From Agelas oroides (lineage: Eukaryota; Porifera; Demospongiae; Agelasida; Agelasidae), in NCBI GenBank assembly GCA_949130485.1, contig OX422183.1, positions 30,122,316 through 30,186,315 on the forward strand: a stretch of DNA of 64,000 nucleotides, written 5' to 3'. Position 1 is the stretch's first letter. The number at the start of each line of letters is the position of its first letter. Positions 18,295-29,041 of this stretch are shown here, piece after piece. The position numbers and the translations under genes were made by a program. The notes under the pieces are model-generated. The model made no database searches, was not told the DNA's origin, and saw only the letters and a list, made by a program, of their open reading frames with translations.

Positions 18295-21027
18295 ATGAGA
18301 TTTGAGTTTAGCAAAGTTACTGCGACCATAGATGAGAACCGCGCATCTCGCCACTTCGGCTGCGTGACAGTGCCTTCATCTTTATACCCAGCATGTGAAC
18401 AGGAGTGGCAACACAGCAAGAACACTTCCAATCCTAAAAAGGGTAGCAGATCAGCTTCAACTACTGATTCAGCAGCGTCAGCAAGGTCCAGAAGGAAAGG
18501 GAAACAAAAGAGACGTAAGATATCACAAAGTATGAGATAGCTAGCCAGTTACACTAGCTATAGTTCAGGTATGCTACTTTCTCCGCAGTTGATCATGGAT
18601 ATGCAAGCAGTAATGAAGGTATGATATAAAAGTACACTTTATTGTCACCCATAAAGTAATGATGAATCGGTATTTTCCTCAAGATTTTGAAGAGCAGCCC
18701 CGACTGTGGCAAAATCTTGGAAACAAAAGCAAATACATGTGTACGTTCACCTATCAATAATGAACAGTAATAGATGAGGGATGGCGAATACCTAAATACC
18801 AATATATGTAGTATAAATGCATGCATAATGCACTCTTGACATGTAATATACTGTGTCAATGAATCAAGGTGTATATAGCCAAGTAATGAACAAGTGTTGG
18901 ATCATCTTACAGATTTTGAATCAGACTCAGAAGACACTAGTAACACTGGTCCAGGTATGCATCCCTATGCTGCAGCTTTTATACTATTAGCTATGTTGGA
19001 ACTTGGAAGCATCCCTTATTCAACCCCCTGCAGTGATATCAGCTGGAAAACTGTCAAAAAGTGCTGAACCATCACCCCTGAAAACTAGTTCCTCACATGA
19101 AGGTATGTTATGGCTAATGGAATTGGATTACTAATTGCAGAACCAACCATAACTGTGCACTGTGACAAAGAGACCTTTTTTATCACATAACATAAAGGAC
19201 CAACCCCAAGCCCTAGCAAGAAGCTGGATACAGAACAAGAGTGCCAGAGTGCAGATTACCCTGGTGAGCATGCTCATAGTAAATATATGCATTCTCTGCT
19301 AGTTGGTTCAGCGATAAACTGGTTTAATTCAAACTCCTAGGACGCAAGGAGACCTCTGACAACCACACATGCCCTGATCGTTCTCGCATGATGTCACCCT
19401 TAAAGAAAGTGAAGTCTACCCCTCGAGGTTAAACATCTAACATTAATGGACATTACAGAGCTATATAATCACTATCATAAATATACATGCAAGTAAAAGA
19501 TCACTCTGCACTGTAACATTTTTTTATCCCACACCATGCAGCTAGGTCCAACCCCAAGCCCTAGCAAGAAGCTGGACACAAGTGAAGGGTGCCAGAGTGC
19601 AGATTACCCTGGTGAGCATGCTCATAGTTAATATACGCATTCTCTGCTAGTTGGTTCAGCGATAAAATGGTTTCACTCAACTCCTAGGATGCAAGGAGAC
19701 CTCTGACAACCACACATGCCCTGAAAGTGAAGTCTACCCCTCGAGGTTAACAATTAACTAATTAATATTAATGGGCATTGCAGAGCTAAAAAGCACTATT
19801 GTAACCATGATGCAAGCAAAACTTTGGAACTATCACTCTAGTTTTTATCCCATATCATACAGGTCCAACCCCAAGCCCTAGCAAGATTCCTATAGGCCAC
19901 CAGGATACTTCCAAGTGCCAGACGTCCACCAATGCTTCAAAAAAAAAGCTTAAGACTTCCTCTCAAGGTTAATCATCTGGACAGACTATTGCCCTGAATG
20001 CACTGTATCATTAACACAGACCGCACTCTTTCATCCCAGGCCGTAAAAGAGAGATCCCCAGTAGAGGAAAACGAAAAAGACCACTGGAATATGCAGAAGG
20101 GATTGCAGATAAGCCTGGTTAGCAATGCATGCGCAAATGATTAAGTTGTCAGCTTACTAATTATCAATCTCTTCTTGCATATCATAGGCCACAAGGAGAC
20201 TTCAGAGGAACAGCTATCACCCTCGAAGACAATGAAGACTGAAGGTAGCAATGCAGAGCTAATTGTAGAATTCGTAAACAAACTAAACTAGGTAAAACTT
20301 CGTTACCCAAGCCAAAGAAAAGGAGTATGAAGGCAAGGGCGTAGGAATAGGGGGGGAGCTACTGGGGAGGCTTAGCCCCCCCCCCCAAGTTCACTGTATT
20401 TATATAGGTACTCGGATAAGTACTGGTACTCGCCGTTTTATGTGCCACGTACTCTTTGTCCACGGGTAATTAATACAGGAGCATCTGTAGCTTGTACAGC
20501 AACAGGTTGCAAATGAAGCGATTATCGTCTTTTGAATCGTGCCTGTATCCAATTCCACGTTGGAGAAGAGAGCGCATCCAAAGGCGAGTTTTTCACTAAT
20601 TAGTGGGCGTAGTTTTAATAAAATTTCACCGCACGCTTTGCGCGCAGTATCTTTTACCAACACTACTAAAGCTTAGCCCCCCCCCTACTAAATACCCTTT
20701 CCTACTACACCACTGGGTGAAGGCTAACCATCGCAACATAATTATACCTATTTAATTTATTACCATGTGCATGTACATTCATGCATACCTGCAGGTGTGC
20801 AAAAGAAGCTCAGGTTCTTGACGAGACGTAAGCAGGTGGCAAGAACATATGTAATAGAGAAGAAGGAGCTCGATACGGAGACTTGTCCAACATGTGACAA
20901 AACCTTTTCTGAAGGTGAAGAGTCTCTCTGGGTTGGATGTGACACCTGCCCAAGATGGTACCACAAAAAGTGTGTCCACAACCCAAGGCTGAAGAAACTA
21001 TGGAAATGTCCAATCTGTAAAATTTAA
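18295..21027 (+). CDS. PHD-finger protein gene, 12 phase-1 exons
   Basis: The exons I can define are 18295-18514, 18589-18618, 18913-18954, 19034-19102, 19198-19263, 19341-19427, 19546-19611, 19688-19745, 19863-19967, 20040-20117, 20188-20244 and 20795-21027. All have AG/GT borders and, except the eighth, split codons after the first base, so they can be added or dropped without changing frame. The product is Ser/Lys/Pro-rich and probably disordered, with basic clusters (RRKGKQKRRK in exon 1, GKRKRP in exon 10) that look like nuclear localisation signals. The last exon carries a C4HC3 PHD zinc finger: CPTC, VGCDTC, WYHKKC, KCPIC, with the usual aromatic WVGCD. PHD fingers bind histone tails, so a chromatin role is an inference. 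The ATG at 18295 follows an in-frame TGA and may be the true start. Exons 5-6 and 7-8 are a tandem duplication, and exon 8 is damaged. Confidence 0.7.
19190..19862 (+). repeat. Tandem duplication of an exon pair within the PHD gene
   Basis: Exons 5 and 6 with their introns (about 19190-19540) are repeated as exons 7 and 8 (about 19541-19862). The intron between the pair is also duplicated (GTGAGCATGCTCATAG and TTGGTTCAGCGATAAA in both). Exon 9 begins with a third copy of the first part (CCAACCCCAAGCCCTAGCAA). The second copy of the 87-base exon is only 58 bases long. Confidence 0.85.
20336..20717. mobile_element. MITE in the last intron of the PHD gene
   Basis: The ends are GGGCGTAGGAATAGGGGGGG on the left and CTTTCCTACTACACCACTGG on the right, an imperfect terminal inverted repeat of the CAGTGGCGTAGGAA type, with G- and C-runs just inside. 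No coding capacity and no clear target duplication are seen. Confidence 0.55.
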
Positions 21028-21584
21028 AACATTACCACATCTCAGACTAGCATATTTTTGGATAGTGTTTGGATTGTTAATTGTGTTATGTTGTGTTAGG
21101 TTGTGTTATAATGATATATTACACGCTAGTGTTGAGAAGACAGCATTGACATACACGTAGCCGGATGTATAGCTAACCTTTAGTCAGCTCTACCTACCCA
21201 TCCCACATATTTGGGGGTGAACCTCATTCCAGCCTATGTGTGGGTCTGGGCGATAGGCTGGGGCAGAAGTGTACAGTGCGCCTGGAATGCAAGATAACTA
21301 ACGTGTGTTAATTGGAAAAATTTTTCATTTTTGAATCGCTTTTCGTGCGTTTAGTTAAAGCGCTACTGCATTACTGTGCTTCTGAGAGTCAGCCATTTCT
21401 CTGACATCCAGGTACAGCCAGAGTATGTGCTACAGAAATCTACTAAGCCAGCATTTTTTTTTAACAATATTCTCCTTTGGCCTTGGTAACCTGTTTATGA
21501 GACCATAAAGGTAAAGGTCAACTTGACCATAATAGCCATGTACACTCCATGTGCACAATTTTAACATGCCAGAATGCATGCAAC
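21028..21584. other. 3' flank of the PHD gene
   Basis: Short TGTGTTAG-like iterations occur near 21080-21110. There is no clear AATAAA soon after the stop at 21027 and no gene is seen. Confidence 0.35.
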
Positions 21585-21828
21585 CAGGTGAACCAGTGCA
21601 CCAGGTGAACCAGTGAACCAGTGTACCAGGTGCACCAGGTGAACCAGTGCACCAGGTGAACCAGTGCACCAGGTGAACCAGTGCACTAGGGCACCAGGTG
21701 AACCAGTGCACTAGGGCACCAGGTGAACCAGTGCACCAGTGAACCGGCGCACCAGGTGAACCAGTGAACCGGCACACCAGGTGAACCAGTGCACCAGGTG
21801 AACCAGTGAACCAGTGCACCTGGTGCTT
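21585..21828. repeat. Minisatellite, GTGAACCAGTGCACCAG type
   Basis: Roughly 15 imperfect copies of a 15-17 base unit made from ACCAGGTG and AACCAGTG. Open frames across it are repeat artefacts. Confidence 0.9.
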
Positions 21829-22059
21829 CTATTACATAGCAAATTCAAAATCAGTGTGCCCCAGTGAACCATGCACCACTAAAGTTGTATCAGCGTCCAT
21901 CCTCTTGACACATACAGGGGTAACTTCGAAGAAACTTCGCACGTTCTATATACTGGTAAGCTAATTACACAGTTCCTGCACTGTATTGCTGTCTTGTTGT
22001 CATCCCTTCGCAGTACGCTATAAAGTGCACATGCCTCACGCGGGGGAAATTTTGTTATC

Positions 22060-22260
22060 GTCCATAACTAACTAGGGAGGGGAAATTTTGTGTTTCCCCA
22101 CATCAAATTTCCCCTCTATGGGCAGGAAATTTTGTGTGCACTACCTAGCCTCGTTCCCAGGTCTCCCCCGTTTTTGTTCTTCGGGGAGGCCTGGGAACGA
22201 GGCTATGCAAAAATTTCCCCTCCATGGGAGGAGTGAAATGTCATTTTGTGTAGTTATATC
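22060..22260. repeat. Repeat with GGGGAAATTTTGTGT modules and a 60-bp TAGCCTCG hairpin
   Basis: Direct and inverted GGGGAAATTTTGTGT modules flank a short hairpin (22146-22205) whose ends are TAGCCTCGTTCCCAGG and GCCTGGGAACGAGGCTA. A second copy of the same outer module set, without the hairpin, is at 43966-44130 and ends in the same ATGTCATTTTGTGTAGTTAT. Confidence 0.7.
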
Positions 22261-22265
22261 TTAGC

Positions 22266-22339
22266 CGTTTGCGTGCACAATAATACACGGGAGCGGAAGA
22301 CCGGTCTTCCGCTCCCGTGTATTATTGTGAACGCAAACG
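22266..22339. repeat. 74-bp near-perfect palindrome
   Basis: Two 37-base arms meet with no spacer at GACC/GGTC and match at 36 of 37 positions. The arm (GTTTGCGT, CAATAATACACGG, GCGGAAGA) recurs inside the MITEs at 33553 and 40501. Confidence 0.9.
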
Positions 22340-22539
22340 TAACTAGAAAATGTAGAACATTGTGGGGGCGAGCCTGAGCAAGCTGATACAGGATATTATG
22401 TCACTGATGAGTGATGTAGTACATCAAGTCAATCATCCTCCTACATGCACATCTATTTACCATTCACAGGGGGCTTTGAAAGTGTTTTTGCTTGCTGGTT
22501 TACTAATTTGCCATGGCATCTAGCAGGATTTGTCACTAT

Positions 22540-23545
22540 AGCCAATTTATTCAGTGATCAGTCCCTCACGGTGCATGGATCGTATATTTATAGGTTTGCC
22601 TTAGCCTTGTACACAGGCTCTCTCAACACAAGGCTATGTTCACATATTTGAAACAGTCTCAGACTTCACAATGCCAAACCATTCCCTACCATTTCTCTCG
22701 GAGCATCTCCCCTCCTTCCACTCATTTACATTTTAGTTGATGTAATTTGTAAATCAAGACTTGTTGTGTATGCTACAGTGATATGATGGTCGTCACAAGA
22801 CCAGCATTTATTATTTTTTTGCTGTTTCATACAGGTGGTTGCTTTATACAGGTCATTTTGCACAACATTAGTACAAGTGGGACCAGGAGTAGTGGCCGTA
22901 ACAAAAAAGAGGTGGCTGTCTTTAACATGCAGTGACCACTATGGACAGGTTTCACTCTAGTGACAATACATTGAGTGAGAATGCAGCATATCAACTAGTA
23001 AGTGGTAGAATATAGGTAGTCAAAGGAGAAGGTACACATTCTATGAAGAGTTTGAGTACAGCACAGTTAGCTTGCAGTACATGCCGATATTAAATGCACA
23101 CTGTCACTGCTCACTTTGGCCTGGGCTTGCTATGGAATATGATGCACACAAATGATCAAAAAGTAATTCGTGTGAAATACTAAACCTTTTACAAGCCTTT
23201 GCTGCCCAATAGAGCACAAATTTAGGGCTCAAGAACAGACTGTACCTTCAAATGGTCATCTCAGTTGATCCAACATGCCTCTTATGGAGGGCTAGCTCTG
23301 AGCTGTACAATCCATTTCTCCCTCCACAGCTGCCACGAATATATACCTACTTTAGCTCATTCTTACTTGTTCTCTTTTTCCTTGACATGCTGCATACTCT
23401 CTAAATGCATGCCAGTACAGAATTTCAGCTAAGTTAAATTACGTAGAAAGAGGGTTAAACTCTAAACATAAATAGTGGCGCGGGGAACTCCCATGTGTAG
23501 TTTTATGACGTAACCTCATGGAGCTATGTAAACTTCCCGTTTCGT
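22540..23545 (+). repeat. Dispersed ~1 kb noncoding repeat, copy 1
   Basis: The stretch from about GTGATCAGTCCCTCACGG to AACTCCCATGTG matches 41290-42255 in reverse complement along its length. Its last 200 bases or so also match 43340-43680 in direct orientation. No coding frame is conserved among the copies. Confidence 0.8.
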
Positions 23546-25455
23546 AATGATGGCAACGTGCCCACGCAATATGCGGCCAGTACAGCAAGCGATCGAACAG
23601 TAAAGTTTGCCAAGGCGTTTTGCCGACAGCTACGGACTTCGCAAGTACCAAGTCGCTAACGAAGGGTGTGTAGACGTACCACTATCCTCAAGGAGGCTCA
23701 GAGCCAGGGCTGAACGGCTTAGATAACTTGTAAATACCTACAAGTAGCCTGGGAAGGTATAAAACCCGGAACGGAACGGAACGGAACGAAACGGAACGAA
23801 ACGGAACGCGGAACCGGAAGTAATTGGTGCACAATACAGACGTGGCGCAGGACACGTGGCCAGAAATTAGCGTTAATTATCGTTTTTGTGTACGGACTCT
23901 GATCTTACGTTCTGTAACAGCTACAAAGACAGGACAAGCACCAGCAGAGAGCCACGTAAAGCGTATAAAACTGCTGAGGAAGGATACAGCCAGCTATGGG
24001 CTCAGTAATGGTCACGTTAGCTTACGAGTTCTCAGTAGAACAGGAAACGGGTCTCACATTCTGTACTATTGAATAAGTCGAAACAAGCTCTAGCACAAAG
24101 CTAGGTATGATAATGAAACATCTTAGCCACTAGTAAACTGAGCTATAGTAATACATCTCATGGCTGAGCCAACAACTGTCCTAGCTCGCGGCAGTGGCGG
24201 ATCTAGGATTTTCAAAGGGGGGTTCCAGTGTGCACTTGATCGGTATACTTGGCGAAGTGTAATAAAGCGCGCCCGCTAGGGGGGGTGTGGGAGCATGCTA
24301 CCCCGGGAAAATTTTTGATTTCAGACTTTCTGTGATTGTTTCTGGTGCCGTTTTGGGGTGAAATAGCAAGAGTTGGACGACCTTCCGCCAAATGTAGTCA
24401 TTGTGTTTGAAGCCATTAAACGCTTGCAGAATTTAAAGGCGTGGCTCCGCTTCGCTCCGCAGAGGCTGCAAAGCAGCCGTGAGGCGCGGGAAAAAAAGAG
24501 AATTTTAACTAGCTACTGTACTTGTTCAGTCGTCGCTCTGTGGAGCTGAGAGATACAAATACTAACTCAACTGTATGTCATCGGATCCTTAGCTATTTGA
24601 ATTTATGATATTCGACTATGGTTAGTGTGGGCTGTTAGTGTACGTAGTTACGTTTGCGCAGACTTACTAAGTATACGCGAAGGCAGCCCTTCAAAAGGGG
24701 GGTTCCATGGAACCCATGGAACCCCCTCTAGATCCGCCACTGCGCGGGATGTTGACATGCCGGTGGACGCTCTCTGGTGATCCTTGTTTCGTATTTGTGG
24801 AGAGTACAGAACGCGATACCATTCCTCTCCTGTTCCAGGGTAAGCCACAGGTAACTCCACTCCCCACGGCTGACTCCGGGGAGACGGTAGTGACATCGCC
24901 GACCCCTCGCTTATAGAGAAGGGTCGGCGACGCCAGACGAAGATACCAGGTAGACGGCTAGAATGTTTCATACGCTTGGTGTGACTCTATACTGTCTACT
25001 GTATGCTTGTCCCGTCTTCGTGGCTGGTACAGGACGCGAGATGAGCTCTCCTTACATAATTTGATGAGCTGACATATTAACACCAATTTTTCCATCGCAT
25101 ATCCGGCGTCCACGCCCTTATTGTGCATCAATTACTTCCGGTTCCGTTCCGTTCCGGGTTTTATACCTTCCCAAGTAGCCTTTCCACCTGTTTCTCCGTT
25201 CTTGAGGATGGTGGCCCGAGTGCAGAGACTTGTTTTGACAACGACGCGCTTGCCCTACACAGTCGACACACACAACGCATAACGCCTTCCACTTACGTCT
25301 ACACACCCTTCGTTAGCGACTTGGTACTTGCGAAGTCCGTAGCTGTCGGCAAAACGCCTCGGGGACGAACCGAGTCAACCATTTCCGGTCCGTGACGTAG
25401 TATTGGTACCAGGTCTGCGAGATAAAATCTGGGAGTGGCCTGGGAACGGGGCTAT
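23546..25455. mobile_element. Large foldback element with ~300-bp arms
   Basis: The left arm (23546-23830: GATGGCAACGTGCCCACGCA, later GGCTCAGAGCCAGGGCTGAA) is matched in inverted, diverged form by 25125-25455 (CTTCCGGTTCCGTTCCGTT to AGATAAAATCTGGGAG). A GGAAC-type short tandem repeat (23767-23815) lies at the inner end of the left arm. The same arm pair occurs at 52645-53430 inside the AMP deaminase gene. No transposase is seen. Confidence 0.65.
24192..24742. mobile_element. MITE with CAGTGGCGGATCTAG ends
   Basis: It starts CAGTGGCGGATCTAGGATTT and ends CTCTAGATCCGCCACTG, with GGGGGGTTCC just inside both ends. It lies in the middle of the larger foldback element. CGCGG occurs at both borders, but a longer target duplication cannot be shown. 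TIRs of this kind are often from hAT-type elements, so the superfamily is tentative. Confidence 0.7.
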
Positions 25456-25591
25456 CAAACTAGTTATCAGTTTACTAGCGGCTAGAGACGGGAATAAAAT
25501 CCATTAGTGAACTTTGACCTTGAGTGCATAATTGTGTATCTGAACGCGCGCGCACCGGATTGAGCTACTTTTCTCGTTCCCAGTCTGTGCC

Positions 25592-26057
25592 AGAGGAAGT
25601 TGGAAGCTAGTAATTAGCGACGCGCGCGAGGTAGCAATTAGTGCTACGTGAATGACGTAATCATACAGGCTGCCATAGAGGCCCATAGTATAGTAAAAGG
25701 TGAAATCGATTTACACAAACAGCTGTTGTTTGTTTGGAACAAAACTCGCTCAGTGGATACCGTCAGGTGAGCTCTAGATCGACCGCTATGGCATTTTATG
25801 ACGCACAAAATTTTTCGCGGGGATTCCCAAGGAAACACTCAAATGCTTCGCGTATAAGGAAGAGCTATAGCGGTCGATCTAGAGCTCACCTGGCAGCATC
25901 TACTGAGTGAGTTTCGTCCCAAACAAACGAAAGCTGTTTGTGTAAATCGATTTCACCTTTCACTATGGGCCTCTATGGCGTATGATTACGTCATTCACGT
26001 AGGACTAATTGCTACTTCGCGCGTATCACTAATTACTAGCTTCCAACCTCCTCTGAG
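25592..26057. mobile_element. Foldback element, ~200-bp arms
   Basis: The arms are 25592-25790 and 25858-26055. Shared blocks are AAGTTGGAAGCTAGTAATTA, ATGACGTAATCATAC, AAATCGATTTACACAAACAG and GAGCTCTAGATCGACCGCTA, the right arm being inverted. The centre is about 65 bases. The right arm is interrupted at its outer end by the element at 26058-27295. Confidence 0.8.
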
Positions 26058-27295
26058 TAGCCTCGTTCTAGCAACTAAGTTGGAGAAATAAGTGTACCGC
26101 GACCTATAGCCTCCCCCGCAATGTTTCTGATACAAACCGGAAATAAATCCCTGCCCGACCCTATACCCTACCCTTTGTTTCAGAAACACACTTCCTGTTG
26201 GGAGAATTATACGTTCCCAGGCTTTCCCCTCGCCTCGACGAAAAATAGAAAAGGAGGGGGAGAGCCTGGTATCGATTCGCACGTGATACCGCGGCACGAC
26301 GACGTCACGGCAATAATTGCTTAAGCCGTGACGTTTCACTTCGCTTCGTGATCGTGCGCTAGCGGCTTTCAAGTCAACCGACAGTTGTGAATGCGAAGTT
26401 GGATGACAGTTCACCAGTCAACTGTGAGTCTGAAGACCTGTTATGGCCCAAACGGCAACCATGAAGGAGAAAGCCACCTGGTGTACGTAGCGTCTGTTCA
26501 CATTTTGTACTAGTACAAGTACAGCTGGTAGCCCCGTTCCCAGACTTTCCACTCGCCAGCGAGGGGAAAGCCTGAGAATGAGGCTAACAGCGTGGCATTA
26601 TTTGTTGTACATTGCTGTAGCTAGCTAATTTTGTGTTTACTTTTGGAAGTGCTTTCTTGTATTTAATGCTGCACTCCGGTTTACACTACCCGGAAATACC
26701 GAGGCATCATTAACTAGCTATTTTGTTTTACCTAGTAAGTTCTGTACAAGACCTGTAACTAGCAATTTTAGTCGTTACAACAAGTATTTATTTGTACCTC
26801 TGAACCCGGCGGGTACTTCGCGGTCTGCACGTGACTGACGTCAAGCCATTTCCTAGATAATACTAGTTACGTGCGTGCCGCGGTATCACGTGCGAATCGA
26901 TACCGGGCTCTCCCCTAGTCTCGTGCCCAGACCCCACCCAGCTCACGCGAGGAGAAGGGGTCTGGTGTCACAAGTCCAAATCCTTGGGCTAGCTCCAGAA
27001 GCTTGGAGCGGCCAATCAAATCGCAGAGCGGCGTTTATTGGAATAATGCGGAAGCGAGAACTAGTACTTCAATCGTACCGCTCAAAGCGTGTTATGAGAT
27101 TCATTATCTAACACTGAGCAATTTGTAATTCTACACTAACAATTACGAGGCTTCAACACTTCCGCAAGCCCAAGGATTCAGGCTTGTGACACCAGACCCT
27201 TTCCTCGTGAGAGGGTTGGGTCTGGGCACGAGACTAGCTCTCCCCCTCCTTTTCTATTTTTCGTCGGGGCGAGGGAGAGCCTGGGAACGAGGCTA
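26058..27295. mobile_element. Mutator-like element A, 1.24 kb, 9-bp target duplication, with a nested copy
   Basis: The ends are TAGCCTCGTTCTAGCAAC and GCCTGGGAACGAGGCTA. TCCTCTGAG is duplicated exactly at 26049-26057 and 27296-27304. The inner arms pair, for example TCGACGAAAAATAGAAAAGG near 26236 with its reverse complement near 27250. Element B (26916-27236) is inserted in the right arm, and a 58-base relic (26529-26586) with TAGCCCCGTTCCCAG / GAGAATGAGGCTA ends lies inside as well. No transposase frame is seen. Confidence 0.85.
26916..27236. mobile_element. Mutator-like MITE B nested in element A, 9-bp target duplication
   Basis: The ends are TAGTCTCGTGCCCAGACCC and GGGTCTGGGCACGAGACTA. 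GCTCTCCCC occurs at 26907-26915 and 27237-27245, and removing the element restores the arm sequence predicted by the opposite arm of element A. A second inverted pair (GGTGTCACAAG near 26962, CTTGTGACACC near 27183) lies inside. Confidence 0.9.
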
Positions 27296-27304
27296 TCCTC
27301 TGAG

Positions 27305-28284
27305 TCTGTGCAATGCGACTGGTTTCGAAGTTACTTTAATGACTGCCTGTGCAATCGTTGAGTGAAGAAACGGCTGGTGCAGATTTGTGAAATTTCCCTC
27401 CACTAGCTACAAAGTACACATCTGTCCTCCTCTGCCAATCCACATCTCATCTTCAAACAACCCTGCAGGACCTGACTTCAATCAGAACCTCAACCTAACG
27501 CGGCCAGATGTCTTTCCTATGAGCCCATGTAGGTCTCTGGCCCCTGCTCTTCTTTAACTACTTTCCATGTCTACCTCTTCTAGACAGTTTGTTTCCTATC
27601 TTCATTTTCCGAACTGCTGCATGTGCTGCGGACCCTGACTCTTAGTCTTTCTCAGTAGTATCTTGTATTCCTCCCGCCAACCTACACCTGGGTCTTTCAA
27701 TATCTGGTTTCACCAATCTCTCTTAACCAATGCTTCCAAAGTCTCCGTCCATACATCTCTCTTCTTCTTTTTCCAGCCCATCTCCCTTCTCATGCCACTG
27801 TTCTAATACTCCCACAGCAATTTTCTTCCACCCTATCCTGTACAGCCTGTAACTCCATTACTTAGAAGTATTATCACGGCTCAATGTAGCAACACTGAGC
27901 TTAGGACAAGGAGCATAATGTTATTACAATTTGTGGTTGACATAGGTTACACAAGCAAAAGGACATTCTGCCTGCTGAGCAGATTTGTACTACAGTGTGA
28001 GTGATATCCCTCTGCAGCTCCAACACAGCTGCATGAAGTCCTGAAATGAAAGATAAAAAGCATTACAAGTGTCAGGCAAAGTATACCAAACAAATTCTGC
28101 TCTGAGCTATGCATGGATTGACTCACTGTGTACATATTTAGGTGGCATCTATATACAAACTAAATAATGTCATTGGGACATTAATTTGTGATCCCCCTCC
28201 CCTATCCTCATAATGTCATGCCTACCGTCAAATGCCGATCAGACACTGCCCTCAAATAGCAGCTGCACAATTGGAAGTAAAACC
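27305..28284. other. Spacer, partly pyrimidine-rich
   Basis: The stretch 27410-27850 is C/T-rich with no long frame. Nothing coding is recognised. Confidence 0.35.
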
Positions 28285-28293
28285 TGAGTCTAC

Positions 28294-28581
28294 TAGTCTG
28301 GCGAAGCCGGACCCAAGCGCACAGCTCAAGGGTCTGGTCTAATGCCTATACCTGACCTGTGCATCATGGAATATGTATCAACTGGTTATTATAAGCTTAT
28401 TCATGATATGAATGTCATTATAACGCGGGAATCGATGTACAAGCAGTACAGTTCAAAGCTATGACGTATCAACCGATATATTCCCGTGGCGTTCTGTGAT
28501 TTGATTGGAGCTGCAACATATTTGCAGCGGGGAGAGGTCAGGTAAAGGTGTTAGACCAGACCCTCGTGCGCTTCGCCAGAC
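28294..28581. mobile_element. MITE of TAGTCTGGCGAAG type, 9-bp target duplication
   Basis: The left end is TAGTCTGGCGAAGCC and the right end GCTTCGCCAGAC, with inner GGGTCTGGTCTAATG and GTTAGACCAGACCC pairing. TGAGTCTAC is repeated exactly at 28285-28293 and 28582-28590. It is related to, but distinct from, the TAGYCTCGTTCCCAG family. Confidence 0.8.
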
Positions 28582-29041
28582 TGAGTCTACCTCCCTCACC
28601 CTTAACGTCAGAATGTTATTTTTCGAAAACTAGTTTGTAAACTGCCCCCTTACTGTTTTAAAAAATGAACTTTCTCTCCACTTTAGGTCATGTGTATAAA
28701 ACTTGACATCAGAACTCAATAAAAAGGTTGCTTTCATTTTACTATAGCTAGTGTCATCTATGTACGTAGCTACAATACTCACCTCAATATTATCAATCTT
28801 CCCCGGCCTCGCGAGCTCGCAAATGGAAAATGCCACGTGGCACTGGCCTCACCTCGGTCTGCATGGAACGAGGTTTTCTCATTGGTTTGGAACCGCGGCG
28901 TGAAAGGTCAAAGTTCACTAATGAGTTTTATTCCCGTCTCTAGCCGCTAGTATCAGTTTGGATCAGTCAGGTCAAACAAACTACTCAACCAAGTCAATGT
29001 AGCCGCCTAACAGACGGAAGGAGACTCATTCGAACTGTAGT

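Noticed and set aside
16572-18514. Joining the 16.6-17.0 kb exons to the PHD gene
   Set aside because: The donor at 17047 is phase 1, but the first PHD-gene frame has no acceptor of matching phase near 18295; an unseen exon would be needed.
21430-21819. 129-codon minus-strand frame
   Set aside because: Mostly the GTGAACCAG minisatellite.
24648-24971. 107-codon minus-strand frame
   Set aside because: It runs across a MITE end and its flank; no domain and no paralogue support.
25995-26414. 139-codon minus-strand frame
   Set aside because: Crosses the border of a foldback element and a Mutator-like MITE, so it is composite repeat sequence.
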